Shown: piece by piece, positions 1 through 14,904 of the stretch
Position numbering within the stretch: the first letter of the stretch is position 1
How the letters are laid out: every line of letters begins with the position of its first letter
From: Torymus aiolomorphi
Taxonomy: Eukaryota > Arthropoda > Insecta > Hymenoptera > Torymidae
Reading direction: 5' to 3'
Assembly (NCBI GenBank): GCA_036365515.1
Contig: CM070874.1
Location: 94,219,842-94,283,841 of the forward strand
Length of the DNA stretch: 64,000 bases
Made by a program: the position numbers and the translations under genes
The notes under the pieces: model-generated
What the model saw: only the letters and a program-made list of their open reading frames with translations
Told to the model about the DNA's origin: nothing
Database searches by the model: none

Positions 1-1411
1 TATAACTACTGGTAAGAGCCACCCAAGCGGGTCAAACAACTTCGCTGTGTCTGATAGTATGTTCCTTTTAGTGGTTTTTTCTTGTTTGTCACTCTCTGCA
101 ACATTAAATAAAAAATTATCTGTAGATGCTTGCCACTTGATCCCCAGCACTGTGCCGTTGGCTACATACGGTGCATCGTCCCGAAGAGGTACAAGCCTCA
201 ATTTCGTGAATCGGGCTAAAGCAGTTGCCGCATAGCTTATTTTTTGCTACGTGATCCCGGCGCTGTTCCTGTGAACATAAAGAAAATTGAGGGCAGTACC
301 CGACAAAGTGCTCATTTCTACAGTACTAGCACTTAGGCTTGAAAGTAGGCTTAGCGCCTCTCTTATGGTTAGTAGTGACAAATGACAGTAAGCCTTTTGC
401 CGGCTTGTTCACGTGTTTCTTATTAGTAGGTGCGTTTTGCGATTTACCGTTGGAGGAAGATGGCTTGGCGAGAGGACTATCGGTTTCAGCTTCAACTAGA
501 TCCAGCGTTCTTATCCTATCCTCGAGAAACGTCTTCAGCTGCTCGTAACTTGGAAATGCTTGAGGGCCTTTCCTTCCACTTCTTTCGCCCAGTCGATACG
601 CGTCGTGACGGCGAGCTTACTTTCGATGAAGTATATAAGAATGTCATCCCAGTGACTGACGGGACGCTTTAAAGACTCGAACGTATTTATATTCTCATTC
701 ACGGTATTAAGCAGCTGGCTAATGTGCGCCACGTTCTCTTTCGACGCAGTGGAGAGACGCATCAGAGCCTGCATTTGCACAGAAAACCGTAAATAGGCGT
801 TATCGTATCCCTTGCACAATGTATCCCACGCTGTCTCGAAGTTTGGTCCTGTTACCTGTATACTCTTAAGCTTAGCTGCAGCTTCACCGTCAAGGTAGTT
901 AAGTAGGTGATGGAACTTAATGACTGGCGACATTGCTGTATCAAACCCAACCAGCGAGGTGAATTTTTCCTTAAAGGCTTTCGACTCGCGTTGTTTACCG
1001 TCAAATCTGGGTAGTTTTAGCTTTTCCAGTGACGCCTGCAACGACATTAAAGGTTGCATATGGTTATGGGTAGCTTGACTAGAAGCCGTCGGTGGCGTTG
1101 TAAGTAACTTCACGCGCGTGCGAAATGCAGCCTTAGCTTCCAGGTAGTGCGCGAGACTTGCTAAAAAGGCCTTCCTTAAAATAAATGTGGTCCTTGCATT
1201 TTTCCGCGTTTCGCTGTAATGTGAAATCGCGATTTGCGAAGCTGCTCCAATATCCCTCTAACAGCTCTAATCTTGCCTCTAAATCCGCAATGGAGAGTTG
1301 CTCCGCTGATGATATTCTTGCAATGCTTGCAATTTGCCCTATTAGCGATTGCGTGCGAATTTGATCCGCAAATTCGATAGAATAATCGACCGCCATAATT
1401 GTAGGAAACAC
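1..1411 (-). pseudogene. Bel/Pao LTR retrotransposon gag, broken
   Basis: Translation on the minus strand starts near 1411 and runs off the left edge. An N-terminal piece (1133-1411) is followed, after a frameshift near 1120, by a 192-codon piece (535-1113) with the LPRFDGK...FKEKF pattern typical of the DUF1759 capsid-like domain of Bel/Pao Gag. Below 350 two tandem zinc knuckles can be read: a C-x2-C first knuckle whose opening is hit by a TAG codon, then KLCGNCFSPIHEIEAC and CTVCSQRHS. In this family Gag forms the particle and the knuckles bind the element RNA. Stops and a frameshift make it non-functional as it stands. The pol genes would lie left of position 1. The family call is firm; activity of other copies cannot be judged. 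Confidence 0.85.
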
Positions 1412-1655
1412 TTACGTTGCGTTGCGTGAATTGTGTTTACGTGCGTCGAGTGCGAGTCACTGTATGCCGTCTTGAAGAGTGAAAACAAGATTAGATAACT
1501 CAGCGTTTCCTTAACTTCTGGGGTTGGCTTGACCGTTGGGCTCAACTTGAAATTGATCAAAAACTTGATAAGGTGATATTCTCGATATACTTTACTGGAT
1601 TCTTGATCTACAGTGCACTTCCTCGTCATTGCCACATCCAGCTCGAAGGACCAAA
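1412..1655 (-). other. Bel/Pao 5' leader with probable primer-binding site
   Basis: This non-coding stretch lies between the LTR and the gag start. Just inside the LTR, on the minus strand, is TTTGGTCCTTCGAGC, which resembles the segment after the LTR in many insect Bel and Gypsy elements; the primer tRNA was not identified. The open frame on this strand (1342-1635) shows nothing recognisable. Confidence 0.5.
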
Positions 1656-2048
1656 TGTTTTTGTGAATAACGTTTGGGGAAAACTATTAACTGGAGCTTT
1701 TTGTTATCACGCACAGGAAGGTGTCCGGTGGTGGATTGGAGGTAATGCACAGGTGATAGAAATCTTCAGTCCACAATTTAAATGAAATAATTAACTTTAT
1801 TTTACACTATTTACAACTGAAATAAAAAATGCGGTTTAATTCTCTTACACAACGCGGTATCACGCAACGCAACAATAACAAGCCGGAGCGATCTGCTCTG
1901 CGCCGGATCTCGCGACAGATAGAGAGCGATATACGCCGCGGAAACTTGCGCGGAACGGAAGGTACCGAAACTACAGGTGTACAAGAAGGGATAAACAATA
2001 GGTCTAGGAGTATGTGAGAGACGACTATACGAATAAACGGCCACAACA
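1656..2048 (-). mobile_element. 5' LTR of the Bel/Pao element
   Basis: Read on the minus strand the segment starts TGTTGTGGCC, contains an AATAAA signal near 1800 and ends ...AACA just before the putative primer-binding site, so it has the TG...CA form and length (393 bp) of an LTR. Its outer edge is well fixed because the Helitron helicase reading frame (...RLRI) runs right up to 2049 and stops making sense at that base. The partner LTR and the second copy of the target duplication lie outside the window. Confidence 0.7.
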
Positions 2049-5000
2049 ATTCTTAATCGCATTCCATTACATAATCCTTCATGTATACTAATATTTCTGA
2101 TAAGCATAACAATAGAATTTACTCGTAAATGCAATTCGTGAGGCGGTAAGTTTTGTGGATTCAATGAATTAAGATATTCTGGTAAAATTGCTTCATCCAT
2201 TAAACCATTATCATCACAATGATCAGCTGAATCAACACTCGTATATACACGCTCATTGTGACTATCTAATAACGATCTATATTTTGTGCAGCTAATATAA
2301 CTGATGAGCTCATTTCATCATAAAGGTGATTTCCAATCAAATGCCCATACATAGAATTAATAAAATTAGAATCTGTAGTTATACACCGTTCAGGAATATC
2401 AATATTATCATTATTGTCATTTAAATCACCGTTTTCCACATCCAAAACAAATTTTAAAAAAGTAATATCTGCATCTATAGCTCTCATATTACACGTTAAC
2501 TTAAATTTGTAAAACACATTCCACAAAATACTACTTTTGGTAGATAAATTTATTATTTCACTTCGAATGCTTCGTGGTAATGTAGGTAATAATTGCCTGA
2601 AATCTCTACCTAAAATACCAATTTTACCACCAAAGAATAAATCATTACTCATAATATCTTTCGAAGTCCTATCCATGATTTCTAATGCGTAACGCGGAGC
2701 CATTGGTGCCTCATCCCAAATAAACACATCTGTTTACCTCAAAAATTTCCCATCCATTGATTGCACATCAATATTAGATGAAGAATCCGATAATAAAGGG
2801 TACAGGAAAACCCAATACTTTATGAACCGTCAATCCTTTAGGTAATAACGTTGCAGTGATTCCTGTAAAAACCATACAACAAACATTTTTGCTTTGACTT
2901 CTTAATAAATTATATAATGTTGTATAAACAAACGTTTTCCCAGAACCACCAGGGCCATCGATATGAAAACACCTTGAACTGTTATAATCAATAACATTTG
3001 ATACATTTAAAGTCTTACCAACGATTTCTTTTTGATTACTGTTTAACATGTTATATTGTCTATTGCCCATATCTGCTAAGTTACCACGTAATTCATTACT
3101 ATCCTCAATGTGGTTATTCACTACTAATTGAGGCATCGATGGAAAATTTGCAATATCATGGTCTTTAGCTATCAACATTTCACAAATAATGGAATAAGTT
3201 AAATTATAAGTTCTAGTATGATCTCCATATAATCTTAAAAAGTCTTCTGATAATTCTGATAAACAAAATACGAACAAATAACAGACGTATACTACCTGGC
3301 ATCATCCAACTTACAGCTTCCTGCATAGCTCGACTCCATTCCTCATCATCATCTATAAGACCTAACGCTAAGCAAGCTTCCGAAAACGTCATATACTGAA
3401 TACCGTTTACATTTTTTAATTCATCAAAACTTTTTGCACCTCTACAATTTAATAAAAGTAATCTTAATCGAAATAACTCTACCTGACTTGGACTTACGGA
3501 ATACATACGTCCAATACAATTATAATTAGATTTCCGTTTTGACCATCTATAAACTTTATGACTTTATTATCATTATGTCTAACTGAAATATCTTCTTTAT
3601 TCAAATCAAAATCAGCTAATAATGTACTGCTTTGATTTAATGCAGCCTCTACAGCTACATCATCATCAATATCATTAATTATAATTGATTGTTGTTGAGG
3701 TAAATGAACTGCTAAGCGTATGATACTATAACTTTTATACTGTAATGGTTTACATAAGATACGATAACATGCCTCAACTGGGCTAATATATCTCGTTTCT
3801 ATAAAACTACGAACTTCATCATGATTAATTACCCTCTCATTACTTGACTCTTCAACTATGATATTTGCGGCATCGTAACCTTTGTAAACATATTCATACA
3901 AATATTTCACGGACTTTATGATGGACATTACTTCATCGTTTATATGAGAATTGTATATGCGTAATAACCCAAGACAATATGGTACTACAAATCGATTATC
4001 TACAGTTTGATACACCTAATTTTTTTTCCATCATTTCTTCATTTATAATACGGATATTCGTCAGACGATATTATAGTTTCTTCTCGAAATTATCTTGGGT
4101 AATGTTTCGAACATTGACCGTCAATGATACATCTGCTATCACATGGACCATGAATCATATTATTAACCACAGCGTTATACAATATTAAATCAGTCTCAGA
4201 ATCAGGAATTTCAGCAGAAATAAATTTATCGATATCATTCACGGTAGACCATTTATAACCATCTTTTAAAGTAACTAAAATGTGTGCAATGAAGTAAATC
4301 TCGTTTCTGAAATTCTACTACATGTACGTGAGCTGAAACTTCACCAAAATATTTTTCTTTTATTATTAGCGAGATTAAATATTCTTTTTTTAAATGAAAA
4401 ACGCGGACAAATGTCAGGACGATCTGAAGCCTGTTAACTCGGAAATAAATTATCTTTAATTTCATGCCAGTTAGGATTACACGTCAATGTTATAAACAGA
4501 TCAGGTTTTCTTTTCATACGAACTATAGCCATTGTATCTTGATAATTTTGCATCATATATCTAGGAAAACCAACAAAAGTTGATGGCAATATAACTATTT
4601 TACCTACTTAACAATTCATATCTTTTGCAGTATTATTTAAATGATCAACTAATCTCATGTATGATTCCACACGCAATTATTTTTGATTGAACTATCAACA
4701 ATCCATTGTTCAAATAATGTATGACCTAACAAAAATGCATTGAATGTATCAGATCTTATGCCTATTCTATATTTAACATAGGAAACCCTAGTTACTCGAC
4801 GATTACTTTGTTTATCTTGTGCATTATCATTATCTACTACGAATGACCTATTATTTATCTTCGCTGTATTTTTATGCCAACCTTGCGATTCATGAGGATA
4901 AAACAGTGAATATACCGTAGGTTCTACGTTTGGATCCATCGAACTTACTGATTGCAATACATGCGTAGCCTTATTACAGATAGTGAAATATGATTCAGAA

Positions 5001-6251
5001 ATGTCACCATCGGCTGTGGTAACAAAAACCGCAGTAACCTCATTTGTTCTTTTTAAATTATACCTATTTCGATCATAGCCAGGTTTTAAACTAAAAATTA
5101 GTTGTAATTCAGGTTCCATATCATTACCCAATAATTCACGTTGTTGCTCAATTTCTTCATTTATCATTACATATGACTTGGAAAATTAATTATATTGTCT
5201 TATCATTTGCTCTAAACTATACATTATTTCTTTGTCAGTTCCTACGTTAGCCGCAATCCTATAATCGATAGCTTCTTGCGGATCTACAATAAAAAGCTGA
5301 CCATATTAAGGATCACCATTTTCCGATGGATATAAAGCCTCATTTATTTGGTAATAAATTTGTCCTTGTATTTTGAAACAATACGGAGCTCTTTCTATTA
5401 TAGACATATCAACTACATTGGCATTAAAGGATGCAAACGGAAATGAACTATTGTAATTCCGAATACGTTCAAGAAATGCTTTATTTTTTTGATGATTATT
5501 TTCGAATAATAAACGTAAATTATCTGGAAAATCTAGGATTGCTTCCAATTTGACAGTCCGATGACCACAACATTCATTAAATGAATTACCCTTGTTAATT
5601 ACTTTCTCTGCAGTAAAATGTTTCGTGTTACAATGACTGCATAAAACATCCATTTCACCTAAATAGTGATGGGTCTTAAGTTTGCAACGTTGGAGTGCAA
5701 CGAAATGAAAAAAAAAATTTATTCTACTTCAAAGTTATATGCATTAATTTTAATTTCGCCTACAGATTTAGTATTTTATAGTATAAAATAACTTTATAAA
5801 AAAGGTTTAGATAAAAATTGTTACTGTCTAGCAACTTTAATTAATTGTAAAGAATTATTTCGTTGCATTCCAACGATGCAAACTTCAGACCCATAAATAG
5901 TGTTCATTAACATTACTATTTTGTTCCAAAAATCTTCGATTCTCTACATTTCGTTCACGTCGATGATTTTGGGATTCTCTTTCCTCATCATCAGTCTTTC
6001 TATTACGATATCTTCTCCTACATTGTCTACTTCTTTAAGTTAAATTTACCTGATTATTATGAGGTTCTGATGTATTTGAATTATTATTGACATTATTACC
6101 GCAACGTGCCCTTATCGTCTTGCTCTTTCATTTGTTAAAATCCGTTGCCGTTCTCGGAACTCCCTTTCCTCCTCAGAAGTACGTCTAATTCTAGGTCTAC
6201 CGCGACGACGATTTTCATAAATTACCTGCTTTACATTATCATGCTCCATTT
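2049..6251 (-). pseudogene. Helitron Rep/helicase, decayed
   Basis: A long minus-strand gene in several frames. It opens near 6251 with a basic N-terminus (RRRGRPRIRR). A zinc-finger segment follows at 5306-5660 (HYLGEMDVLC..C, then FASF), then the Helitron N-domain with FVGFPRYMMQNYQD and KPDLFITLTCNPNW (around 4500-4610). The HUH Rep centre should follow, but the EFQKRDLLHCTHF stretch near 4300 is disrupted by a frameshift. The helicase part has Walker A GPGGSGKT (near 2940), Walker B IWDEAP (near 2720), GRDFRQLLP, and the C-terminal RNISIHEGLCNGMRL (near 2090). Helitron RepHel nicks, unwinds and rolls single-stranded circles. Multiple stops and frameshifts plus two insertions show it is dead. 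Terminal TC and CTRR ends were not found. Confidence 0.9.
5669..5894. mobile_element. 226-bp MITE with 8-bp target duplication inside the Helitron gene
   Basis: Imperfect terminal inverted repeats of about 38 bp start ATGGGTCTTAAGTTTGCA and end TGCAAACTTCAGACCCAT. The flanks 5661-5668 and 5895-5902 are identical (AAATAGTG). Removing the element plus one flank copy rejoins the Helitron frame through HYLGEMDVLC. An 8-bp duplication fits hAT or P-type transposases, but the ends do not let me choose. No coding capacity. Confidence 0.85.
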
Positions 6252-9604
<3,353 letters not shown>

Positions 9605-10270
9605 CGAATAATTACAATTTTAAAAGAGGGCTAAAATAGTTTTAACCTCAAATATCTCTGAAATTCATAAACGAATTCTTTTACCCTAAGAATTCTTCTA
9701 ATAAATAATATTCAAACTCTACATCTCCACCAAATTTCAAAGAAATTAAAACAATTTTAATGTAGTTATATTGTGCGACAACAAAGAAAGTCATTTACAA
9801 AAATACTAAAATTTTAAATATCAAACATCTCAAAAAATAACCATATAATCTGGATGAACAAAATAGTCTATAAATTTCAAACTGATACGTGAAGTCGTCA
9901 TTGAGAAATTACGATTTTGAAAAAACCCGTAAAAAAATTTTAACCTTAAATATCTCTAAAAATCATGAGACAATTCTTTTATCTAAAGGACTTATACGAT
10001 AATATATAGACTCTACATTTCCACAAAATTTCAACATGATTAAACCAATTTTTGTTTTCTCTAGTTATCATGCGACAAAGAAAATAACTTTGTAAATACG
10101 AAAATTTTCTAAATCAAATATCTCAAAAAGTAATTGTACGATCTTGATGAAAATTCGCACACATATTATCTATATCACATACAAAATTGTCTATAAATTT
10201 GGAGCTGATACAAGGAGCCGTTCTCGAGAAATTACGATTTGAAAAAAAGGTTAAAAAAATTTTCCCTTCT
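9605..10270. repeat. Two direct copies of a ~300-bp AT-rich repeat
   Basis: Blocks starting near 9615 and near 9915 share, in the same order, TTTTAACCT, AAATATCTCT, ATTCTTTTA, GACTCTACAT/CTCTACAT, CACAAAATTTCAA, ATCTCAAAAA, TCTATAAATTT and GAGAAATTACGATTT. This indicates an old tandem duplication with many substitutions. No coding capacity. Confidence 0.7.
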
Positions 10271-10378
10271 TAAAAAAGTGATGAGCGGCCATGTTGAAGC
10301 ATCTAAAGGCTTGATTTTGATTGGTCCATAAGAAGAAGGCGCGAGAAATTTACTGTTTGGAATTTAATGTTTGAATTT

Positions 10379-10736
10379 TTACATGCAATTAGTGATTTTA
10401 TCCGGTCCGGGGGCTTTATTGTTTTTAGTTCTTTTAATATAGGTTTTAATTTCTAAACGTTTGGCTTCATATTTAGGGTCCGTAATTTCCAGATGGTTTA
10501 AGTACAAGGAAACCATGCGGTCAGTTTCTGTGGTGAAGAGCTTTGCTTCTTCGGATTCGTTTTTATACGGGGTGAATGTGTTAGCGAAATGCGTTCCAAA
10601 TGCGTTAGCTTTGTCTTCTGGAGAAAAGTATTTAATTTCATTATTTTCGTTTTTAAGAGCTGAAATATTTGTTTGTTTACGCGTTAGACCTTTTGTCATT
10701 CTCCAGAGGCTGTTATTTTTGATATTTAATTTTTAA
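10379..10736 (-). pseudogene. Jockey-type LINE ORF2, start of the reverse-transcriptase region
   Basis: A minus-strand frame reads NIKNNSLWRMTKGLTRKQ, then a spacer, then IKRTKNNKAPGPDKI, the conserved block that opens the RT domain of Jockey/CR1-group LINEs. It stops at 10379 with no fingers or palm after it, so the LINE is truncated or interrupted there. Its upstream half (endonuclease and gag) is found on the same strand at 13886-15852, separated by a 3.1-kb insertion. Confidence 0.8.
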
Positions 10737-12169
10737 GCACGACCACTACTCGGGAGAGCCTTATAATTTCACCAGAGTGAAAATTGTAAGAATTCAAATA
10801 CTGAAAATTTAATGTGTAAAAACCATTTTCCACTCAGAATGAGTGCGTTTAAAGCGTTTCCTGTGATGTATGTATGTCTGTACGCCCGTATGTACGCATG
10901 TTGCTCGATTATCTCAATGAATTTTCGACCGATTCCTTCGGGATTCCGGGAAAATACTCGTCTAATTACACCAACGTTCCAGTTCTCCAGCGAGAACGAT
11001 CGATAGGAAAATTTTCAAAATGGCAGCACAAAGAAAAATTGCAAAAAATCGATTTTTAAGCCTTTCGTCTAGAAAAATTAATTTTAAGCTACCATGTACA
11101 GGTCTATCTGCTAAAACTAATTAAAATACACCTTTTTTATGTTGAAGACTTTCTTCTACGAGCAATATTTGCCAACATAACTACGAAAAACAGTAAAAAA
11201 AGGTCAAAAATGAATGATTTTCGACCGTCATTTGACAGAATTTGATTTTACACAAAAATGTTAAATACAAAAGTTGTAGATAATACAGAAACAAAACTTT
11301 TTTCCCTTTAACTAAAATAAATAATACCTGACGAGTTAAATCTATAAAAACGATTTTAAACGCCAAAATGTACATAAAATAGACAATTTTTGCTTATCGT
11401 ACAAAGAATTGATTTCCAATAGAACTCTTAAATACAAAGGATATAGATATCGTTTAAATACCAATAAAAAAACTAAAACAATAACTAACAAAAACTGTTA
11501 CATAAAAGCTGTCAAAACTTACAATTTCTTGTCATGATCTAGAGAACTTAGTATATAGTAAAATCAAAATTACAAAAATGTTTAAAAATTGCCTTGTTAA
11601 AAATCTATAATTATGTTATCTTACTGTTTTGATAACAAATAGAAATTTCATATAAAATTACACAGCTTAACCTGTTAATTATGTTCACAGAACCGAAGCG
11701 ATTGAACTAAGAGAATCAAAATTGTCTAATATTATAAAAGTACATGTTAAAGTAATATATTACACAAAAAAAAACTCTAGTGTAATGTATGTGTTATAGA
11801 TTTTGAAGTATAGTAAAGTTCAATATGTATAAAGAATTAAAATGAAAACTATTAAATAGGCAAGACTCACTTATATATACAATAGATACCTTGAAATGAG
11901 TTCTTATACCCTGACTAAACTTAGAAATTAACTAGATGAGCTAATATGATCAGCGACAACTGCTTACCCGTATCGCATCTAACCACACACACAGCACTTT
12001 TATGATATCCCCCAGTTCCTAATTATCTATCCCCTCACATTCTAAAGCACTAACACTTGAAGATCATTGTAGAGCTGGGGAAGCTGCAAAATGAGGCTGG
12101 ATAGCCCAGAGCGGGCACTACTCCATGGATGCCAGTCTGCTCAGAATTATCTAATAGCCATCTGAGAGG

Positions 12170-12672
12170 AAAATACTATAGAGACCGACATGCGTGTCTC
12201 AATCTCAAGGTCTGCCTCACCGTAGGAATAAACAAAACACATGAATAGATCAGTCACTGATCTAGAAGACAAGCGAGGAGAGTTGAGCACCTAGAAACCA
12301 CATATGACTAATGAATAGATGATACAAAAAACATTACCATATAAAAGAAAATAATGTAGCAATGGTTGTTGTTCACTATTCTCGCTGCACCAGCTACCTC
12401 TAACAATTAGAGGGAAAAGACTGGTGGAACCTTCACTTGCTGTTTCATTGCTGAAAACACCTCCATCCTGAGAGTCGCTGAAGGCACCAGCAGCAGATTA
12501 ACTGTACACAGAGCCATTAGTATAAGAGTCAAACACACACATGGAAAGTTGAGTATCTGAAAACCACATATGACTAATAAATAAATGAGCCAAGCAACAT
12601 CACCACACTCAAGAAAGATTCTGGAGCAGTGCCCATCGTTTACACTACTCTCGTCGCCACATACCTGCAACA
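12170..12672. repeat. Diverged ~260-bp direct duplication
   Basis: Two blocks share GTTGAG.A.CT.AAAACCACATATGACTAAT.AATA, then CAT.ACCA, then ACTA.TCTCG and a CACC/CACAT..CTGCAACA segment at similar spacing (first copy about 12270-12405, second about 12550-12670). Non-coding. Confidence 0.6.
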
Positions 12673-12729
12673 AGAGAAAGTACCATAAGTTTACCTATCA
12701 GAGAGGTTAGGAATGAGAAAGGGCTTACG

Positions 12730-13251
12730 AAATTTGCTCTCGCCGTCGACACGCTGCCTTCCTGTCTCTGAGAAATATCATCATCAACCGCAGTAAACAC
12801 GATGAAAGGGGCGACATTCTCCAGGGCGGCGTATTGCAGCCGCCACCGTCATCACTGGGAACGCCGGAAGCCAGACGATGCGATTGTTGACATCACATCA
12901 TGGATATACACGCGCGCACGCCACCGTAGGGCCGTAGTCAAAATAGACTAACTAGGGTTAGTAGCAGAAAGCGCGTGCACGCGATATATATATATATAGA
13001 TCGCGTGCACGCACTTTCTGCTACTAGCCCTAGTTAGTCTATTTTGACTACGGCCCTACGGTGGCGTGCGCGCGTGTATATCCATGATGTGATGTCAACA
13101 ATCGCATCGTCTGGCTCCCGGCGTTCCCAGTGATGACGGTGGCTGCTGCAACACGCCGCCCTGGAGAATGTCGCCCCTTTCATCGTGTTTACTGCGGTTG
13201 ATGATGATATTCCTCAGAGACAGGAAGGCAGCGTGTCGACGGCGAGAGCAA

Positions 13252-13255
<4 letters not shown>
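12730..13255. repeat. 526-bp near-perfect palindrome
   Basis: Left arm 12730-12990 and right arm about 12996-13255 are reverse complements with few mismatches. They meet in an AT-dinucleotide centre flanked by GCGTGCACGCGAT on one side and ATCGCGTGCACGC on the other. Arms are about 260 bp. The outer right end runs directly into an AT microsatellite. Transcribed, it would fold into a long hairpin. Confidence 0.92.

Positions 13256-13345
<90 letters not shown>
13255..13345. repeat. (TA)n microsatellite
   Basis: About 45 uninterrupted TA dinucleotides abutting the right arm of the palindrome. Tyr-Ile open frames over it are artefacts. Confidence 0.97.
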
Positions 13346-13347
<2 letters not shown>

Positions 13348-13755
13348 TATCTTATATACAGGGAGCGCTCACGGTCACATGGGTCGCATGTGACCGTATA
13401 TTATAATTCAAATGGAAATAATGAAAACAATGTTTTTAATTTTAGATATGATTGCAATCATAGTAGTTATATATTTAATATTCCTACGTGTACTTTAATC
13501 ATATCAATTAATAATTAATTTATATGAATCATAGGCTATTTGAAAAGTTATCTGCATATAACTATATTTGTAGAATTATAAGGCAAATTTTCTACAAAAA
13601 AATAATAAATATGTAATAGTAAATGCATAATTTCCATTTAAATTTTACTGCAGAGATGTATTTATGTGTATTCTAATGATAATAACGATGAAAATAAGTA
13701 TTACAATTAATGCAATAATAAAACTATAAGGTTTTTCTGAGCATTGCGGTCGTGC

Positions 13756-13885
13756 CTATTATGTAAAAACGAAGTTTTTACATAGGGAGGGGGTGGGCGA
13801 CGAGCGAAGCGAGGAGCAGGTGTGTGGGGGCGGGGGGGTTGGCGTGTCGAGCGCAGCGAGACACGCAGGGGGGCTCGGCCCCCCT
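13756..13885. repeat. GC-rich cluster of short perfect hairpins
   Basis: Four small hairpins follow each other: TGTAAAAAC-GAA-GTTTTTACA, GAGCGAAGCGAG, GCGTGTC...GACACGC and GGGGGGCTCGGCCCCCC. The last is followed at once by CTAGT and then by LINE sequence. A hairpin plus CTAG before T resembles a Helitron 3' end, but no matching 5' TC end was found, so I leave it unassigned. Confidence 0.65.
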
Positions 13886-14900
13886 AGTTTAACTGTGTTA
13901 TTCCACGTGTTACATTTAAATTCTTTAATCATTTTATCGATTTTTTTCCTTTGGTGATTAATTTCTAGTTTTAGTAGGGGATTTGGCCTGACATGGTTTT
14001 CTCATATGTTTTTATTTCTGGAGTTGATTAAATCAGGTATTGTTTGTGACAGGGGGGTTCACCGGTTTTATTTTCATTTTTAGGTACTGCGATTTCTATT
14101 GCTTCCGAGATTGAGTTAGTTAAATTTAAGATTGCAAGATTTATATTATCGATTGAATTTAAGTCATTTTGGCGCTGTTTAATCGCGTTGTCTATGTGAT
14201 TTTGAAATGAATTCCAGTTTGCTTTTGCTACGTTATATTTAGGATGGTTAGTGGTGAATTTAGCGCTCAAGTTAACTATGATTTCTATGGGGTAGTGATT
14301 TGAGTCTAATTCGTAAATTGTGTTTACATCCGTAGTATAATAAAGATTTTTTGAGATCGTGAAATCTATTAGGTCCGGTTTTAATTTTTTGTTAAATGGA
14401 TAGTGCGTGAATTCCGGGGGAGCATGAACTGAAAGGTCATTTTTAAAACAGAAATTATTAATGTTTTTGCCAAGTGTGTTAATAGGTCTACTACCCCATA
14501 TGGCGTGTTTTGCATTGTAATCACCTGCTGCAATAACAACCGGGGCTATTTTAAAGATTTTTGTGTAGTCGGCTTTATGGAATTTTACGCTAGGGGAGTT
14601 GTATGTGGATATTATTGCGATTTCTTGGGCTCGCGTTTTAATTTTTATAGCCGTGGCTTCTAGTTTTTAGAGATCAATCGGAATTACGTAGTGACTGATG
14701 TCATTTTTAACGAGAATAGCCGTGCCTTTGTTAGTGTTGTTTTTATATGTTTTATAATTTTTTATGTTGAAATTTTGTTTATCTTTAATTGAGGTTTCAC
14801 TTATGAGGCAGATATCTATTTTATTATTTATTAAGAGGGATTCTAATTCAAGTCTTTTGGCATATAATCCACCACACGCGTTCTATGCGTAGATTTTTAA
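13886..14900 (-). pseudogene. Jockey-type LINE apurinic endonuclease domain
   Basis: The minus strand encodes an APE-type endonuclease, read with at least one internal stop (near 14668) and possibly more. Landmarks are ICLISETSI, GTAILVKN, AGDYNAKHAIWGSR (catalytic Asp/Asn region) and ELDSNHYPIEI (the SDHxP-like block), then MIKEFKCNTWNNTVK up to 13886. The enzyme nicks target DNA to prime reverse transcription. The frame breaks off at the insertion and resumes as the RT region at 10736. It follows the gag ORF on the same strand. Confidence 0.8.
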
Positions 14901-14904
14901 TTGT

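Larger units (their letters stand above)
10737..13755. mobile_element. ~3-kb non-coding insert with imperfect GCACGACC inverted ends
   Basis: The left end reads GCACGACCACTACTC...CCTTATA; the right end, reverse complemented, reads GCACGACCGCAATGCTC...CCTTATA, giving imperfect inverted repeats of about 30 bp. The block splits a Jockey-type LINE. It holds AT-rich DNA, a diverged ~260-bp direct duplication, a long palindrome and an AT microsatellite, but no supportable ORF. It looks like a non-autonomous DNA transposon. The right boundary is uncertain because GC-rich hairpin DNA (13756-13885) lies between it and the LINE, and I could not settle a target duplication. Confidence 0.5.

Noticed and set aside
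13168..13518. Open frames across the AT run (Tyr-Ile repeats)
   Set aside because: Translation of a microsatellite with no other coding signal.
13756..13890. Helitron 3' terminus
   Set aside because: A hairpin followed by CTAG-T fits, but no 5' TC end was found and no Helitron coding part is near in this orientation.
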